A stretch of 34,023 nucleotides of DNA. It comes from Bacteroidales bacterium. GTDB taxonomy: Bacteria; Bacteroidota; Bacteroidia; Bacteroidales; Prolixibacteraceae. The stretch is from NCBI GenBank assembly GCA_015654795.1, contig JAATGF010000037.1, positions 1 through 34,023 of the forward strand, in the 5' to 3' direction. The notes below the pieces were generated by a model. That model ran no database searches, was not told the origin of the DNA, and saw nothing but the letters and a program-made list of their open reading frames with translations. The position numbers were made by a program, and so were the translations under genes. Positions 9,084-17,722 of the stretch are shown piece by piece; positions within the stretch are counted from its first letter, which is position 1, and every line of letters begins with the position of its first letter.

Positions 9084-9514
9084 TAGCGGTTCGTTATTTT
9101 TTCATCATTTATAAATTTCCATTTTTTTAATCCTCCGATTAGAAACAAAAGTCCAATTGCCACTGCGACTAAAGAATACATTGTTTCTGTCGTTGAATTT
9201 GTTTCTTGTATTTTGTCTGCTATTAATCCGCCAACTCCACGCAGTAAATAAATTCCTGCAATTAAAAAAATTACAGGTTTTAAAAATGGCAATTTTCTAA
9301 ATTTGTTATCGGCTGAAAGCCCGTAAAATCCGAATATAAAAAACATCACTGCTCCGAATACAGTTAATAAATAAGGTAATGAATTATGTATTTGAGCAAG
9401 TTCTGTCATTTCTTTTCCAATTCCTGTTACTTTGAACATTTTGTCAGCCCAAATTAATCCAACAATATGTCCTACTGCAATTAAGATATTTATATAACCA
9501 CCAAGTTTTAACAT
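9083..9514 (-). CDS. Small four-helix membrane protein, unknown
   Basis: A 143-residue protein with four predicted membrane segments (about 4-23, 46-66, 76-99, 110-129) and a short basic C-terminal tail. I do not recognise a named family or any catalytic residue. The helices are rich in Gly, Ile, Val and Leu, as in small DoxX-like or other four-TM proteins, but this is only a resemblance in shape. Its stop lies in the decayed end of repeat copy 3, and a 148 bp imperfect palindrome lies 61 bp upstream of its ATG. No function is proposed. The context suggests a recently arrived accessory gene. Confidence 0.7.
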   Translation of the reverse strand: MLKLGGYINILIAVGHIVGLIWADKMFKVTGIGKEMTELAQIHNSLPYLLTVFGAVMFFIFGFYGLSADNKFRKLPFLKPVIFLIAGIYLLRGVGGLIADKIQETNSTTETMYSLVAVAIGLLFLIGGLKKWKFINDEKITNR

Positions 9515-9575
9515 AGCTGTTTATTTTATTCCGAAATTGATTCTATCGTTGACTCGTTAATTTTTAGTTCTTTAT

Positions 9576-9723
9576 CACCAACGTATGCGTGAATAACGAA
9601 GGCAAAGAATGGAGTATGCTTGCTATAAAATCAGGATATTCATCGTCTTTTTACTTTTATTTCGTTTCTATCAGTTTTATGAATTCTCTATTCTGCGGTG
9701 CAATGATTGCGTGTTATAGGGTG
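9576..9723. repeat. 148 bp imperfect palindrome, attC-like
   Basis: The two ends read CACCAACG...(9576 on) and, on the other strand from 9723, CACCCTATAAC.... Inside, AGAATGGAG matches AGAATAGAG, and ATAAAATCAGGATA matches ATAAAACTGATA, leaving unpaired bulges. An AAC near the left end and a GTT near the right end lie in the outer arms. A long, bulged, gene-spacing palindrome recalls integron attC sites (usually 57-141 bp). No integrase is in the window and the core boxes do not match the consensus RYYYAAC/GTTRRRY exactly, so this is a suggestion. Confidence 0.4.
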
Positions 9724-9747
9724 TTTTTTACTCATTCCCTTTACCCT

Positions 9748-10173
9748 TTATTTGACAATCTTTACAATGGAAGGATCATCAACCCTCAACCATCTCAATA
9801 TTTCCTTCGCTCTTGTTTTATCTTTCTTTTTGGCGCTGTCAAACTCATCCATTAGTCCGCTTTCCCAAAGTCTTTCATTTACGGTCATTCCTGATAATCC
9901 AGCAATATTCTGAATTCTGTTTAAGGTCTGTTGGTCTATGAGCTTTTTGAAAATGTATTCACATGCTTCTGTTTCATTTGAGAAAATCCGTGTTGAGTGT
10001 TTTTCTCCATATTCCTTGTAATATGTCTCGTATTCAATTCCGTATTGCCCTTTCCTAATAGTCAAAGCTATTTTTTCATTGTCATCCTTAGAACCAAAAA
10101 GTCCATGAAGAAAGTATTGGTCTTCAGAAATACCATTCTCTTTTAGTTTTGCATGTAAGTCAGAAATCGTCAT
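9748..10173 (-). CDS. Small acidic/basic protein, possibly immunity-like
   Basis: A 141-residue soluble protein without signal peptide or membrane segment. The N-terminal half (SDLHAKLKENGISEDQYFLHG, then strands and an FSNETEACEYIFKKL helix) looks like the layout of small immunity proteins of polymorphic toxin systems such as the Imm59-type families. The C-terminal half (about 85-141) is a charged helical segment rich in Lys and Asp. This is similarity of pattern, not a proven match. The ATG at 10173 is used in place of a TTG 9 bp upstream. It starts 1 bp after the stop of the ORF relic at 10175-10374, so the two were once translationally coupled. No toxin is next to it. Confidence 0.65.
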   Translation of the reverse strand: MTISDLHAKLKENGISEDQYFLHGLFGSKDDNEKIALTIRKGQYGIEYETYYKEYGEKHSTRIFSNETEACEYIFKKLIDQQTLNRIQNIAGLSGMTVNERLWESGLMDEFDSAKKKDKTRAKEILRWLRVDDPSIVKIVK

Positions 10174-10174
10174 T

Positions 10175-10374
10175 TTAATCAATTGTTACGCTGCCAATTA
10201 TTATATAATCAAATTCGTTATTTTCTTCCGTAACCAAAGCACCGCCAATAGTCACTGAGTAATTCTGCCCAAGTGGTTTAAACGCCTCTTTCTCGTATCT
10301 CGGTTTAAGTTCGATGTGTGCGACACTGCCTAAACACACACTTTCCCCACCATTTGCTATATTGCGTACTGGGT
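10175..10374 (-). pseudogene. C-terminal ORF relic without a start codon
   Basis: A frame open for about 65 codons after an in-frame stop ends at a TAA (10175-10177) one base before the next ATG. The last ~40 residues (RYEKEAFKPLGQNYSVTIGG, then a strand-rich end FDYIIIGSVTID) look protein-like. It has no ATG; only a GTG inside a hairpin could start it. It is probably the 3' end of a gene whose front was lost at a junction near 10340-10380, where it meets the 46-codon ORF in another frame. The function is unknown. Confidence 0.45.
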
Positions 10375-10497
10375 ATTATTTAATTTTTGACCCATAACGA
10401 AACTGATAAGGTACAAGGTAGAAATAAAAACCAATCCGGAAAACAAGATCAGGATGATTTTGTATTTCCAGTTCATTTTTCTTGTTTTTTCTCGCAT
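10357..10497 (-). CDS. Short single-TM protein downstream of uppS
   Basis: A 46-codon ORF (MREKTRKMNWKYKIILILF...) with a basic N terminus and one hydrophobic segment (about residues 12-34), starting 27 bp after the uppS stop. An internal ATG at 10476 (MNWKYK) is an alternative start. The end of the ORF (NTQYAI) overlaps the break where the relic at 10175-10374 begins, so the protein may itself be cut short. The membrane segment and the spacing make a real gene plausible; the small size keeps confidence low. Confidence 0.4.
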   Translation of the reverse strand: MREKTRKMNWKYKIILILFSGLVFISTLYLISFVMGQKLNNTQYAI

Positions 10498-10524
10498 GTT
10501 TTGGAACTTTAATTAACAATAATA

Positions 10525-11220
10525 TCAGCGGGAAAGAGATCGATGCAAGCTATCTGCATAATAAGCAATGGCTTCGTTTATTTCCTCGTCTTGTAATGCT
10601 GGCCAATATGTATTAGTCACGTATATTATGCTGTACGCACTTTCCCAAAGCATGAAGTTACTCAGCCGCTTTTCTCCTCCGGTACGTACCAGAAGATCTA
10701 TATCAGATAGTTCATGTGAATATAGGTTTGCTGCTATGGTAGTTTCAGTGATCTGCTCTGGCGGAAGGTTCTGGTAAAAAATCTTTTTTGCCGCATCGAC
10801 AATTTCTTTTCGTCCGCTGTAATTAAAGGCGAGATTTAAAATTTTAGGACCGTCATCTTTTGTTAGCTGTGTGGCAAAATCAATAACCTCCAGAACATGT
10901 ATACTCAGATTTTCACGGCTACCGCAATGCAAGATCCGACAACCTTCACTGTGTAATTTCTTAGCCAGATCAGGTCCGAATTTTGCAATGGCATCCATCA
11001 GATTTGTCACTTCCTCATCAGGCCTCATCCAGTTTTCTGTGGACCAGGCATAAACTGTAATATATTGAATTCCTTTTTTAAAACAGAATTCTACAACCTG
11101 GCTTATGTGGCCAATCCCTGCCAGGTGGCCTTTGCTCCTGGGAAGCCCCCTTTCCTTTGCCCATCGGCCATTACCATCCATTACAAATGCAATACGTTTG
11201 GGAATATTACTTCTTTCCAT
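10525..11220 (-). CDS. uppS: Isoprenyl transferase (cis-prenyltransferase, UppS family)
   Basis: A 231-residue cis-prenyltransferase that condenses isopentenyl diphosphate onto an allylic diphosphate; the housekeeping member makes undecaprenyl diphosphate for cell wall carriers. Motifs are FVMDGNGRWAKERGLPRSKGH (12-32, with the metal-binding Asp15), YAWSTENWMRP (58-67), FNYSGRKEIVDA (132-143) and RTGGEKRLSNFMLWESAY (179-196). The last motif and the WPAL in place of WPDF differ from the form I know for the main Bacteroidota enzyme, so it might be a second paralog with another chain length. It is on the minus strand, with no BamA or OmpH gene beside it. Confidence 0.85.
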   Translation of the reverse strand: MERSNIPKRIAFVMDGNGRWAKERGLPRSKGHLAGIGHISQVVEFCFKKGIQYITVYAWSTENWMRPDEEVTNLMDAIAKFGPDLAKKLHSEGCRILHCGSRENLSIHVLEVIDFATQLTKDDGPKILNLAFNYSGRKEIVDAAKKIFYQNLPPEQITETTIAANLYSHELSDIDLLVRTGGEKRLSNFMLWESAYSIIYVTNTYWPALQDEEINEAIAYYADSLHRSLSR

Positions 11221-11792
11221 GTGGTCATAATATTAAAACGTGTTTTCTCACAGAGCCTTTCTTACCAATTATTGAATTCAGATGTTTGGTTTATCTGGTT
11301 TGAAACATTGGTTCCGAAATATTATTATCTCAAATGTATCCATTTTGTAGAATTCATATCCTACCTTGCACACAACGCTTATTTAAACGGATTATCCATA
11401 CAATATGTCCCAATATGGGGCTATATACAGTTAACTCCTGTTTTTATTTTTGCCAATGTAAATATTTTATATTTATAAATTGTCAAATGGACTCGATATT
11501 TTCGGCTGCCTTTTTTCACATAAATGTATATAAATTTCCTGTGTACACAAATGTATATATCCATGAAAATCTTGTATTTATTATAAATCTGTTTCTGCTT
11601 CTAATAAACGTATTGCATAATTGTGCCGCAATCCATAAAAAATAATTCACATCTTAATTTTTGCCAAGTCAAGTACAGGGTTTACCACATTATTTCGCTC
11701 CGGGCTCCCCCTCCTTTGCAACAGCCGGCTCCGTTTTTTCGGGGAGGGGTAAACTGTCCCTCGTTTGCAATGACAAAAACTGGTTACCTATA
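11221..11792. other. AT-rich intergenic tract
   Basis: No convincing gene. Two overlapping plus-strand ORFs here (11065-11478, 11334-11645) are Phe/Ile/Tyr/Asn-rich without domain features, and one runs antisense into uppS. A GC-rich hairpin, CCCCTCC...GGAGGGG, lies around 11700-11752. A short motif AAATGTATATA occurs twice near 11520-11560. Confidence 0.5.
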
Positions 11793-12056
11793 ATGACGCA
11801 AACTCTATTTTATGATCAATTGACCCTAATCCAATCCTGAAAAGCTGCTCCAAATCTTACCTTTTTAAGCACTTTTTCGGATCCAATTTTCATTAGGGAT
11901 TCCTTAGGGTCTCCTTCGCACCAACCTCGGGATTCAAAAACAGGAGAAAATGGTCGGTTTTTGCTTAAAAAGCACCCCCTACCAACCAATCTGCATATTA
12001 TAATCATAAATTATATATTTATCTTTCGTGTGTACGTCGAACGCCGGTTCAATATT
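11793..12056. repeat. ~260 bp dispersed repeat, left inverted copy
   Basis: The copy runs from ATAATGACGC to about CGGTTCAATATTTT. Its reverse complement is found at 19970-20248 with an estimated 80-85% identity over nearly the whole length, including GAATCCAATTTTCATTAGGG-like and CAGGAGAAAATGG blocks. A 63-codon minus-strand ORF (11816-12007) exists here, but the corresponding frame is broken by stops and indels in the right copy, so it is unlikely to code. Weak GACGcACAC-like terminal inverted repeats may be present. Confidence 0.85.
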
Positions 12057-12283
12057 TTCAAAAATCACCCCTCTCCGTATTATTTACAAACATCATAAAC
12101 ATTCCAAATCGGAATAATCAAAAATTCACCCGTTTTTATCATCCTCACCCGAAAAAACAACAACCCAAATCCATAAACAAAAAACACACCCGCAAACAAT
12201 GCAATGTTTAAAATTTTCACAGCCGTAATCCCTAAAGTAAAGATTACTAAATACTTGATTTACAATTCCATTTATTAATCAAC

Positions 12284-12313
12284 TTTGAGATTACCATTTT
12301 TTTGCTATATTTG
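12284..12313 (+). promoter_or_regulatory. Bacteroidota promoter (-33 TTTG, -7 TATATTTG) for TPS/TPP
   Basis: TTTG (12284-12287) and TATATTTG (12306-12313) are separated by 18 bp, close to the 19-21 bp of the class consensus. The ATG of the trehalose gene is 58 bp past the -7 box. This is the best two-part promoter in the window. Confidence 0.65.
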
Positions 12314-12371
12314 TACAAATCGTCTTTGCTTTCGCGTTAAATAAATAATTACGCATAAAACAGGTATAGGT

Positions 12372-14594
12372 ATGGTAAAAAAAACACATTTTGAAAGATT
12401 GGTTATTGCTGCCTATCGTTTGCCTTTTAAACTAAGTAAGACAAAAAAAGGCTACAAGGCAGTGCAGAATTCCGGTGGTCTTGTTTCTGCGATTCTTGCC
12501 TTGTCCGAAAACTTCAGAACCAGTAACAAGAATTTAAAAAACAGTAAAATTGTCTGGGCCGGCATTGCCAATGATTTACCCGATGATGTAACTCCCGATA
12601 GTTTTGAGAATGACAATTTCGATATATTGCCGGTTACTATTCCTGCCCGGGTAAACGATTTATACTATGGTGGTTTTTGTAATGACCTCATCTGGCCGTT
12701 ATTCCACTATTTTCCATCATATGCCGTCTTTAATAATGACTACTTTAAAGCATATGAGGAAGCAAATTTAAAGTTTTGCGAAGAACTTGTTAAGACGATC
12801 AAACCGGGCGACTTTATTTGGATTCACGACTACCAGTTAATGCTGCTGCCCGAAATGATCAGGAAGAAATTGCCTGACGCCACAATTGGATTCTTCCTGC
12901 ATATCCCTTTTCCATCATTCGAAATATTCAGGTTACTCCCGCGCCATTGGCGGGAATCTCTGATAAAAGGAATGCTTGGAGCCGATCTGATTGGTTTTCA
13001 TACGCATGATTATACCCAGAACTTTATCAAATCTGTAAAACGTACAACTGGTTTCGAATGTCATCAAAATATAATTTATACACCCGACAAAATTGTAAAA
13101 GCCGATGCCTTCCCGATTGGAATCGACTATGACAAATTTCACGATGCCTATCTTAAAAAGTCGGTGATAGACGAAACATTAAAGCTTAAAAGTCATCTGT
13201 CAAACCAAAAACTGATCTTTTCTGTCGACAGGCTCGATTATTCCAAGGGCCTGCTGCTCAAGCTTCAGGGATACGAAACGTTTCTCGAAACATATCCCCA
13301 ATGGCGATCAAAAGTAGTTTTCAATATGGTTGTCGTCCCTTCGCGCGACAATATTGGGAAATACAAAGAGATGAAAAAGGAGATCGAATCAACCGTTGGC
13401 CGGATTAACGGACAGTATAGCTCAATTGCCTGGCGACCGATTATTTACCAATACAAATCATTGGATTTTAATGAGTTGATCGCCCTTTACAATATAAGTG
13501 ACGTAGGACTTATCACTCCCCTGCGCGATGGAATGAATCTTGTAGCAAAAGAATATATAGCTTGCCAGGTCGAAAACGAAGGTGTATTAATCCTGAGCGA
13601 AATGGCGGGTGCTGCGGCAGAGTTGAACGAAGCGCTGATCATTAATCCTGTTGATAATATTGAGATGGCTGAAGCTATTTTTAATGCCCTCGAGATGAAA
13701 CCGAAGGAAAAACACAGGCGTCTCGAAAGGATGCAAAACCGGATTTCGAACTACAACGTTTTCACCTGGGCTTTCGATTTCTTCAATCAGGCCTACGACA
13801 CAAAAGAGCAACAAAAAGTGCAGAATATAAAGCTCATTAATAAAACGATTTCATCACAAATGGTTCTTGCTTACCGCAAAGCCGACCGAAGAATTCTTTT
13901 TCTCGATTACGACGGTACACTTGTTCCCTTTGCCAAATATCCCGAACTGGCAATCGTAGGTAAAGATACATTAAAAATCATCCGGAAATTGTCGGATGAT
14001 CCTAAAAACCAGGTTGTGATCATCAGCGGAAGAGATAAGCAATTTCTTGAAAGGCAATTTGTCGGTGTAAACGTAAGTTTGGTTGCCGAGCATGGTTACT
14101 ACATTAAAAACGGAATCGAAAATTGGAAGGCAACGATCAACACAGATGAGCAATGGAAAGAAGCGGTGTTGCCGATTATGAACGAATATGTTAGTCGTTG
14201 TTACGGTACGTCTATTGAAGAGAAAACCGGAAGTATTGTCTGGCACTACCGCAATGCCGACCTGGAATTTGCACAATTGCGACTGCACGAATTGAGAGAT
14301 GATCTGGCCGAAATCATCCATTATAAAACAGACCTGGAAATTATTGAAGGACATAAAATATTGGAAGTAAAAAGCGGTAAATATGACAAAGGACAGGCTG
14401 CGAATGCACTGATCATGAATCAGAATTTCGGTTTCATCTTTGCCGTCGGCGATGACAAAACCGATGAATTCCTTTTCAATTCTTTACCTCATTCTGCCTA
14501 TACAATCAGGGTTGGTTTAAGTCCTTCATTTGCAAAATATAACGTAAAAGACATTCCGGTATTATTTAAATTACTGGAAGAATTGCCGAATTAG
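12372..14594 (+). CDS. Bifunctional trehalose-6-phosphate synthase/phosphatase
   Basis: A 740-residue fusion of OtsA-like and OtsB-like domains, expected to convert UDP-glucose (or GDP-glucose) plus glucose-6-phosphate to trehalose in one protein. The N-terminal GT20 part (1 to ~480) has the SGGLVSAI loop (34-41), WIHDYQLMLLP, and DRLDYSKG (286-293) with the conserved Arg/Lys that bind donor phosphates, and LRDGMNLVAKEY. The C-terminal HAD phosphatase has the nucleophile motif DYDGTL (Asp512, Asp514), SGRD, and GDDKTDE (Asp694, Asp695). All catalytic motifs are intact. No signal peptide is seen, so it is cytoplasmic. A role in osmotic or desiccation stress is typical. It has its own promoter and terminator. 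Confidence 0.95.
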   Translation: MVKKTHFERLVIAAYRLPFKLSKTKKGYKAVQNSGGLVSAILALSENFRTSNKNLKNSKIVWAGIANDLPDDVTPDSFENDNFDILPVTIPARVNDLYYGGFCNDLIWPLFHYFPSYAVFNNDYFKAYEEANLKFCEELVKTIKPGDFIWIHDYQLMLLPEMIRKKLPDATIGFFLHIPFPSFEIFRLLPRHWRESLIKGMLGADLIGFHTHDYTQNFIKSVKRTTGFECHQNIIYTPDKIVKADAFPIGIDYDKFHDAYLKKSVIDETLKLKSHLSNQKLIFSVDRLDYSKGLLLKLQGYETFLETYPQWRSKVVFNMVVVPSRDNIGKYKEMKKEIESTVGRINGQYSSIAWRPIIYQYKSLDFNELIALYNISDVGLITPLRDGMNLVAKEYIACQVENEGVLILSEMAGAAAELNEALIINPVDNIEMAEAIFNALEMKPKEKHRRLERMQNRISNYNVFTWAFDFFNQAYDTKEQQKVQNIKLINKTISSQMVLAYRKADRRILFLDYDGTLVPFAKYPELAIVGKDTLKIIRKLSDDPKNQVVIISGRDKQFLERQFVGVNVSLVAEHGYYIKNGIENWKATINTDEQWKEAVLPIMNEYVSRCYGTSIEEKTGSIVWHYRNADLEFAQLRLHELRDDLAEIIHYKTDLEIIEGHKILEVKSGKYDKGQAANALIMNQNFGFIFAVGDDKTDEFLFNSLPHSAYTIRVGLSPSFAKYNVKDIPVLFKLLEELPN

Positions 14595-14766
14595 GATTTC
14601 AATTTGATGTTAAGTAATGAGAACTATAAAATGTCGTTTTCTGAGAGACTGTTTAAATTTTATTTAATTGTCGTTAGGGACTGAATGTCGGCAACATACC
14701 CGATAAATCATTATTCAGCAGGTGATCTGGTAAATATCTCTTTCCGACATTTCAACCTGCGAATTC

Positions 14767-14789
14767 AACAGTTCAGCAACTGTTTTTTT
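14767..14789 (+). terminator. Rho-independent terminator after TPS/TPP
   Basis: AACAGTT (14767-14773), loop CAGC, AACTGTT (14778-14784) and a run of T form a compact intrinsic terminator about 170 bp past the TPS/TPP stop. It separates that gene from the TonB receptor. Confidence 0.75.
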
Positions 14790-14802
14790 GCGCCGCGCGG
14801 GC

Positions 14803-14831
14803 TTTGTTTCACCTTTGAATCGTGAAACAAA
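14803..14831 (+). promoter_or_regulatory. Perfect 10 bp stem-loop just before the receptor start
   Basis: TTTGTTTCAC (14803-14812) pairs perfectly with GTGAAACAAA (14822-14831) around a 9 nt loop. It ends 12 bp before the ATG at 14844. It could be an operator for a dimeric regulator or an mRNA structure that gates translation. Confidence 0.5.
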
Positions 14832-14843
14832 CAAGTCAGCAAA

Positions 14844-17009
14844 ATGAAAAAATCAGTTTTCTATATTCTCTTTAGCATCCTTTGTCTGAATGCCTATTCG
14901 CAAACGGTTATTACAGGGAAGGTTACCCTTCAACAGGGTGAGTTATTGCCGGGGGCCAATGTATATTTGCAGGGAACCTACGACGGAACATCAAGTAACG
15001 AAAACGGGCAATTTATACTAAAGACGAAAAAAACAGGTCCGTTTGATTTACATGTCGAGTTCATGGGCTACGAACCGTTTTCGCAAAAAATAGAACTGAA
15101 AGGCGATACCATCCGTTTGAATATTCAATTGAAAGAAGCATTTAATCAATTAAATGCGGTTACAATTACGGCAGGAACATTCGAAGCCAGCGACAAAAAA
15201 CAGGCTGTCACAATCACACCCCTCGACATGGTTACAACCGCCGGAGCCAGGGGTGATGTATTCGGCGCATTGCAATCGCTTCCCGGCACAACGACCAATG
15301 GCGAATCGGGCCGTTTGTTTGTAAAAGGGGGCGACAGCGAGGAATCACAAACCTATATTGACGGTTCGCTCGTTTATGTACCCTACAATTCGTCAGCGCC
15401 CAATCAGTCCACACGTGGCAGGTTTAATCCATTTATGTTTAAGGGAACAATTTTCAGTACGGGTGGCTACTCTGCCGAATATGGTCAGGCCCTTTCGTCG
15501 GTTTTATTGCTCAATACCAATGATATGCCTGCAGAAGATCAACTCGATTTGTCTTTCCTGTCAATTGGAGTCGAAGCAGCCGGAACTAAATTATGGAAAG
15601 ATGGTGCGGTCACCGGATCATTGACTTACAGCAACCTGGCGCCGTACATGAATTTGACAACTCAGAACTATCATTGGATTCATGCACCCGAATCGGCCAC
15701 TGGTGCATTAAGTCTAAGGCAAAAAACCGGTAAAACAGGCATGTTTAAGTTTTATTCGAGTTTTAACAAAAACACTTTTACGATCAACCAGGAAAACCTG
15801 GAACCGGGTGAAAGTTCGTTTGATTATAAGCTTGCAAATGACAATTATTTTATGAATGCCTCATGGAATGGGCATCTGAGTGAAAAATGGGCTATGAATT
15901 CAGCGGCATCGTTCACAAATAACAAGGATGATATCCGTTATGACCAAACAACTGTGGGGAAAAAAATAGTAGGAGCTCATGTAAAAAATGTCTTTAATTA
16001 TCTGTTCACCGAAAAATTCAGCCTTAAATTTGGAGGAGAATTATTTACCAAAACATTTTCGCAAAATGTGACGATGCCCGCCGAAATTCATGACAACAGC
16101 TTTACAAATCATATAATTGCGGGATTTACCGAAGCACAGTTATATGCATCATCAAAATTTGTAACCCGAATTGGAGCACGTGCTGAATATTCTGATTACC
16201 TGAAAAATTTCAAGTTATCTCCGCGGCTTTCAACTGCTTATAAGATAACCGATAAAAGTCAGTTCTCACTTGCGTACGGATGGTTTTATCAGAATCCGAT
16301 AGATGATTACCTGCTTTACACCAATCATCTTAATCCGGAATGCGCTGATCATTATACATTTAGTTACCAATCATCAATTGATAACCGGACACTTAGGATT
16401 GAACTGTATTACAAGGATTATAAAGATCTGGTGAAGACAAATGGAGACGATTTTTACCTGCCAACCAGCTACTCAAACCATGGAAGTGGTTATGCCAAAG
16501 GGCTTGATCTGTTCTGGAGAGACAACAAAACGATCAAAAACGGCGACTACTGGATTTCGTATTCTTACCTCGATACCAAACGCGACTACCAGAACTTCCC
16601 AAATGAAGCCGTCCCTACATTCGCAAGTAAACACAATCTTTCGGTCGTCTACAAACACTGGTTCAGTGGTTTACGATCGCTTGCGAGTGTTAATTTCAAA
16701 TATTCGTCACCCCGGGTTTACAATGATCCAAATTCGCAGGTTTTCAATGGCGAGCGGATGTTACCTTACCGAACCCTCGATCTAAGCTGGAGTTTTCTAT
16801 ATCGTAAAAACATCATCATTTACGGCGCAGTAACCAATCTTCCGGGTTTCAAAAACGAATTTGGGCGCAGATATGCTACTTCGACTGACGCAGGAGGCAA
16901 TTATCCAAGTGTGGCGATCGAACCCAGTTCTAACCGTTTTTATGTGTTGGCCTGCTTTATCACGCTGACCCGGAAAGGCGATGCCAACCAGTTGGATAAG
17001 ATCGAATAA
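14844..17009 (+). CDS. TonB-dependent outer-membrane receptor
   Basis: A 721-residue receptor with a signal peptide (about 1-19, ending NAYSQ), an N-terminal carboxypeptidase-regulatory-like domain (about 22-95; GKVTLQQGELLPGANVYLQG), a plug domain (about 110-225; LQSLPGTTTNGESGRLFVKG, FNPFMFKGTIFSTGGYSAEYG) and a beta-barrel to the C terminus. It is on the short side for a SusC protein and no SusD follows, so it is more like a siderophore, metal or peptide receptor than a polysaccharide one. The substrate cannot be read from the sequence. It is followed after 71 bp by the TPR-like protein and then a kinase/regulator pair, which suggests coregulation. Confidence 0.92.
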   Translation: MKKSVFYILFSILCLNAYSQTVITGKVTLQQGELLPGANVYLQGTYDGTSSNENGQFILKTKKTGPFDLHVEFMGYEPFSQKIELKGDTIRLNIQLKEAFNQLNAVTITAGTFEASDKKQAVTITPLDMVTTAGARGDVFGALQSLPGTTTNGESGRLFVKGGDSEESQTYIDGSLVYVPYNSSAPNQSTRGRFNPFMFKGTIFSTGGYSAEYGQALSSVLLLNTNDMPAEDQLDLSFLSIGVEAAGTKLWKDGAVTGSLTYSNLAPYMNLTTQNYHWIHAPESATGALSLRQKTGKTGMFKFYSSFNKNTFTINQENLEPGESSFDYKLANDNYFMNASWNGHLSEKWAMNSAASFTNNKDDIRYDQTTVGKKIVGAHVKNVFNYLFTEKFSLKFGGELFTKTFSQNVTMPAEIHDNSFTNHIIAGFTEAQLYASSKFVTRIGARAEYSDYLKNFKLSPRLSTAYKITDKSQFSLAYGWFYQNPIDDYLLYTNHLNPECADHYTFSYQSSIDNRTLRIELYYKDYKDLVKTNGDDFYLPTSYSNHGSGYAKGLDLFWRDNKTIKNGDYWISYSYLDTKRDYQNFPNEAVPTFASKHNLSVVYKHWFSGLRSLASVNFKYSSPRVYNDPNSQVFNGERMLPYRTLDLSWSFLYRKNIIIYGAVTNLPGFKNEFGRRYATSTDAGGNYPSVAIEPSSNRFYVLACFITLTRKGDANQLDKIE

Positions 17010-17080
17010 AATTATACGTTATTAGTTATAAATGCAATTACCAATAATAATTTTTAGAAATAAACTTTAAACATTTCATC

Positions 17081-17722
17081 ATGAAAAAGATCATTTTATC
17101 TATTGCAGTCGTGTTAGTTAGCCTTGTATCGATGGCTCAGAAACCCGAATTTCTTCAGACGATGAGCGAAACGCTCAGTCTGTTTTCTACCTGTAAAAAT
17201 GTAGCCGATTACCAGGCTTTGGGCAACAAGTTTCAAATGATTGCCAATGTTGAAAAAAGCGAATGGCTGCCTTTATATTACCATGCTTATTGCTATATTC
17301 TGATGAGTTTTATGGAACCAACCGATGCAACTAAGAAAGATAGTTATCTCGATATTGCCGAAAAATCGATTGTAAAGTTGATCGAATTGGCTCCTAATGA
17401 GTCGGAAGTATATGCGCTTCAATCGTTTTACTACGTTGGGCGATTAGTTGTAGATCCGATGGAACGAGGACAGAAATTTAGCGCTCTTTCGGGGCAGGCT
17501 GTTGGAAAATCGCTGGCTTTGGATCCTGCGAATCCCCGTGCAAAGATGATTAAATTACAGGGTGATATCGGTGCAGCGCCTTATATGGGTCTTGATCCTA
17601 AATCCTTCTGTCCTCAGGCCAAAGAACTGTTAGCCAGTTGGGATAATTTCAAACCCAAATCAGCTCTTTATCCATCCTGGGGAAAAGAACAGGTAGAAGG
17701 AATCGTAAAAGGATGCCAGTAA
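17081..17722 (+). CDS. Exported TPR-like helical protein
   Basis: A 213-residue protein with a signal peptide (MKKIILSIAVVLVSLVSMAQ, cleavage near 19/20). The rest is predicted helical, with TPR-like pairs (YLDIAEKSIVKLIELAPNESEVYALQSFYYVGR; GKSLALDPANPRAKMIKLQG). No catalytic motif is seen. It lies 71 bp behind the TonB receptor on the same strand and probably shares its mRNA. Periplasmic helical-repeat partners of this size occur next to receptors in Bacteroidota; a scaffold or assembly role is an inference. Cysteines at 37, 70, 182 and 212 could form disulfides. Confidence 0.8.
   Translation: MKKIILSIAVVLVSLVSMAQKPEFLQTMSETLSLFSTCKNVADYQALGNKFQMIANVEKSEWLPLYYHAYCYILMSFMEPTDATKKDSYLDIAEKSIVKLIELAPNESEVYALQSFYYVGRLVVDPMERGQKFSALSGQAVGKSLALDPANPRAKMIKLQGDIGAAPYMGLDPKSFCPQAKELLASWDNFKPKSALYPSWGKEQVEGIVKGCQ

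Noticed and set aside
9589..9913. Plus-strand ORFs antisense to the immunity-like gene
   Set aside because: They are shadows of the attC-like palindrome and the minus-strand gene, without protein-like features.
11065..11645. Two overlapping plus-strand ORFs upstream of the trehalose gene
   Set aside because: They are rich in Phe, Ile, Tyr and Asn with no domain pattern, and one is antisense to uppS.
11816..12007. 63-codon minus-strand ORF in the left inverted repeat
   Set aside because: Stops and indels break the matching frame in the right copy, so there is no sign of coding selection.
12372..14594. Separate otsA and otsB genes
   Set aside because: One uninterrupted frame covers both domains with no internal stop or internal start signal.
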